64,000 nucleotides of DNA from Phialophora verrucosa (taxonomy: Eukaryota > Ascomycota > Eurotiomycetes > Chaetothyriales > Herpotrichiellaceae). Below the pieces are notes generated by a model that did not search any database, was not told the origin of the DNA, and saw only the letters and a program-made list of their open reading frames with translations. The DNA lies in contig MSED01000007.1 of NCBI GenBank assembly GCA_002099365.1, forward strand, positions 496,001 through 560,000, in the 5' to 3' direction. Each line of letters starts with the position of its first letter. Position 1 is the stretch's first letter. Shown here in pieces: positions 63,824 through 64,000 of the stretch. Position numbers and translations under genes: made by a program.

Positions 63824-64000
63824 TCAGAAAAACGACTCCTGCGGCTCTCGAGTCATTGTCTCCCCCTTCACGCAGTATGTATGACAGAGATCCTCGGCGC
63901 AACTCCCCACCGGAAAGAAGTCGGCGACCTCCTTGAGTGAGGACTCGTCGCAGTCGTAGTTGTATAAGTTGCGGCATTTGCGACATCGAGCATATTCATT
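63824..64000 (-). CDS. Cys-rich protein, C-terminal end only (runs off right edge)
   Basis: A 58-codon minus-strand frame open to the window edge with its stop at 63826-63824. It has no ATG, so only the 3' end of the gene is present. The sequence has six or seven cysteines in about 45 residues (CRKCRNLYNYDC...GSCAEDLCHTYC), followed by a short polar tail. The composition (NYDCDESSLKEVADFFPVGSC) is clearly protein-like and suggests a disulfide-bonded or metal-binding module. I cannot name the family. The adjoining sequence beyond 64000 would show whether it is secreted. Confidence 0.55.
   Translation of the reverse strand, partial: NEYARCRKCRNLYNYDCDESSLKEVADFFPVGSCAEDLCHTYCVKGETMTREPQESFF

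Noticed and set aside
1..64000. Transposons, CRISPR arrays, viral insertions or a secondary-metabolite cluster
   Set aside because: No transposase or reverse transcriptase motifs, long terminal or inverted repeats, spaced direct repeats, or polyketide/NRPS domains were recognised on either strand.

Overview
This is nuclear DNA of a filamentous ascomycete (Pezizomycotina). Genes lie on both strands and are broken by few, short introns (about 50-90 nt, GTRNGT...YAG). Gene content is fungal: a C6 transcription factor, a GPI-anchored Crh-type glycosidase, fungal MFS families, VPS52 and RRN7. Many proteins carry long Ser/Thr- or Gln-rich tracts. Codon use and intron style would fit Eurotiomycetes, including black-yeast relatives, but I cannot fix the order from sequence alone.

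Layout, left to right. 0-6.5 kb: edge of an unknown gene, nicotinamide-nucleotide adenylyltransferase (+), a predicted myristoylated/palmitoylated protein (-), COQ5 (-). 6.8-14.3 kb: the E1-alpha subunit of branched-chain keto acid dehydrogenase (+), sharing a 292-bp CCAAT-containing promoter with COQ5; a GH16 Crh-like cell-wall transglycosylase (+); a TRI12-like MFS pump (-). 14.3-16.7 kb: gene-poor, with a decayed tandem repeat. 16.7-20.8 kb: REI1 ribosome-biogenesis zinc-finger protein (+), a 58-codon mitochondrial ribosomal protein bL33m (+), then simple repeats. 20.8-31 kb: a 1,522-aa coiled-coil protein (-), a medium-chain reductase (-), an unrecognised charged protein (+), a single-pass membrane protein (-) with a 53-bp tandem repeat upstream. 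31.7-41.1 kb: UBR1 N-degron E3 ligase (-), a small spliced candidate gene (-), PYM exon-junction factor (-). 42.1-48.5 kb: HEM14 (+), a decayed alpha/beta-hydrolase relic (-), VPS52 (-) divergent from eIF5A (+). 50.2-64 kb: MET22 (+), Zn2Cys6 regulator (+), glycerophosphodiester phosphodiesterase (-), an MFS sugar transporter with an apparent one-base frameshift (+), RRN7 (+), rhodanese (-), and the 3' end of a Cys-rich gene (-).

This is ordinary core-genome territory: translation and ribosome assembly (eIF5A, REI1, bL33m, RRN7, PYM), mitochondrial metabolism (COQ5, BCKDH E1-alpha, HEM14, rhodanese), trafficking and turnover (VPS52, UBR1), and cell-surface functions. I see no secondary-metabolite cluster, transposon, CRISPR array or defence island. 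The most interesting items are the two damaged genes, the genes hidden by size or splicing, lineage-type proteins of unknown function, and an octamer (TACTCGTA) that recurs only in intergenic DNA.
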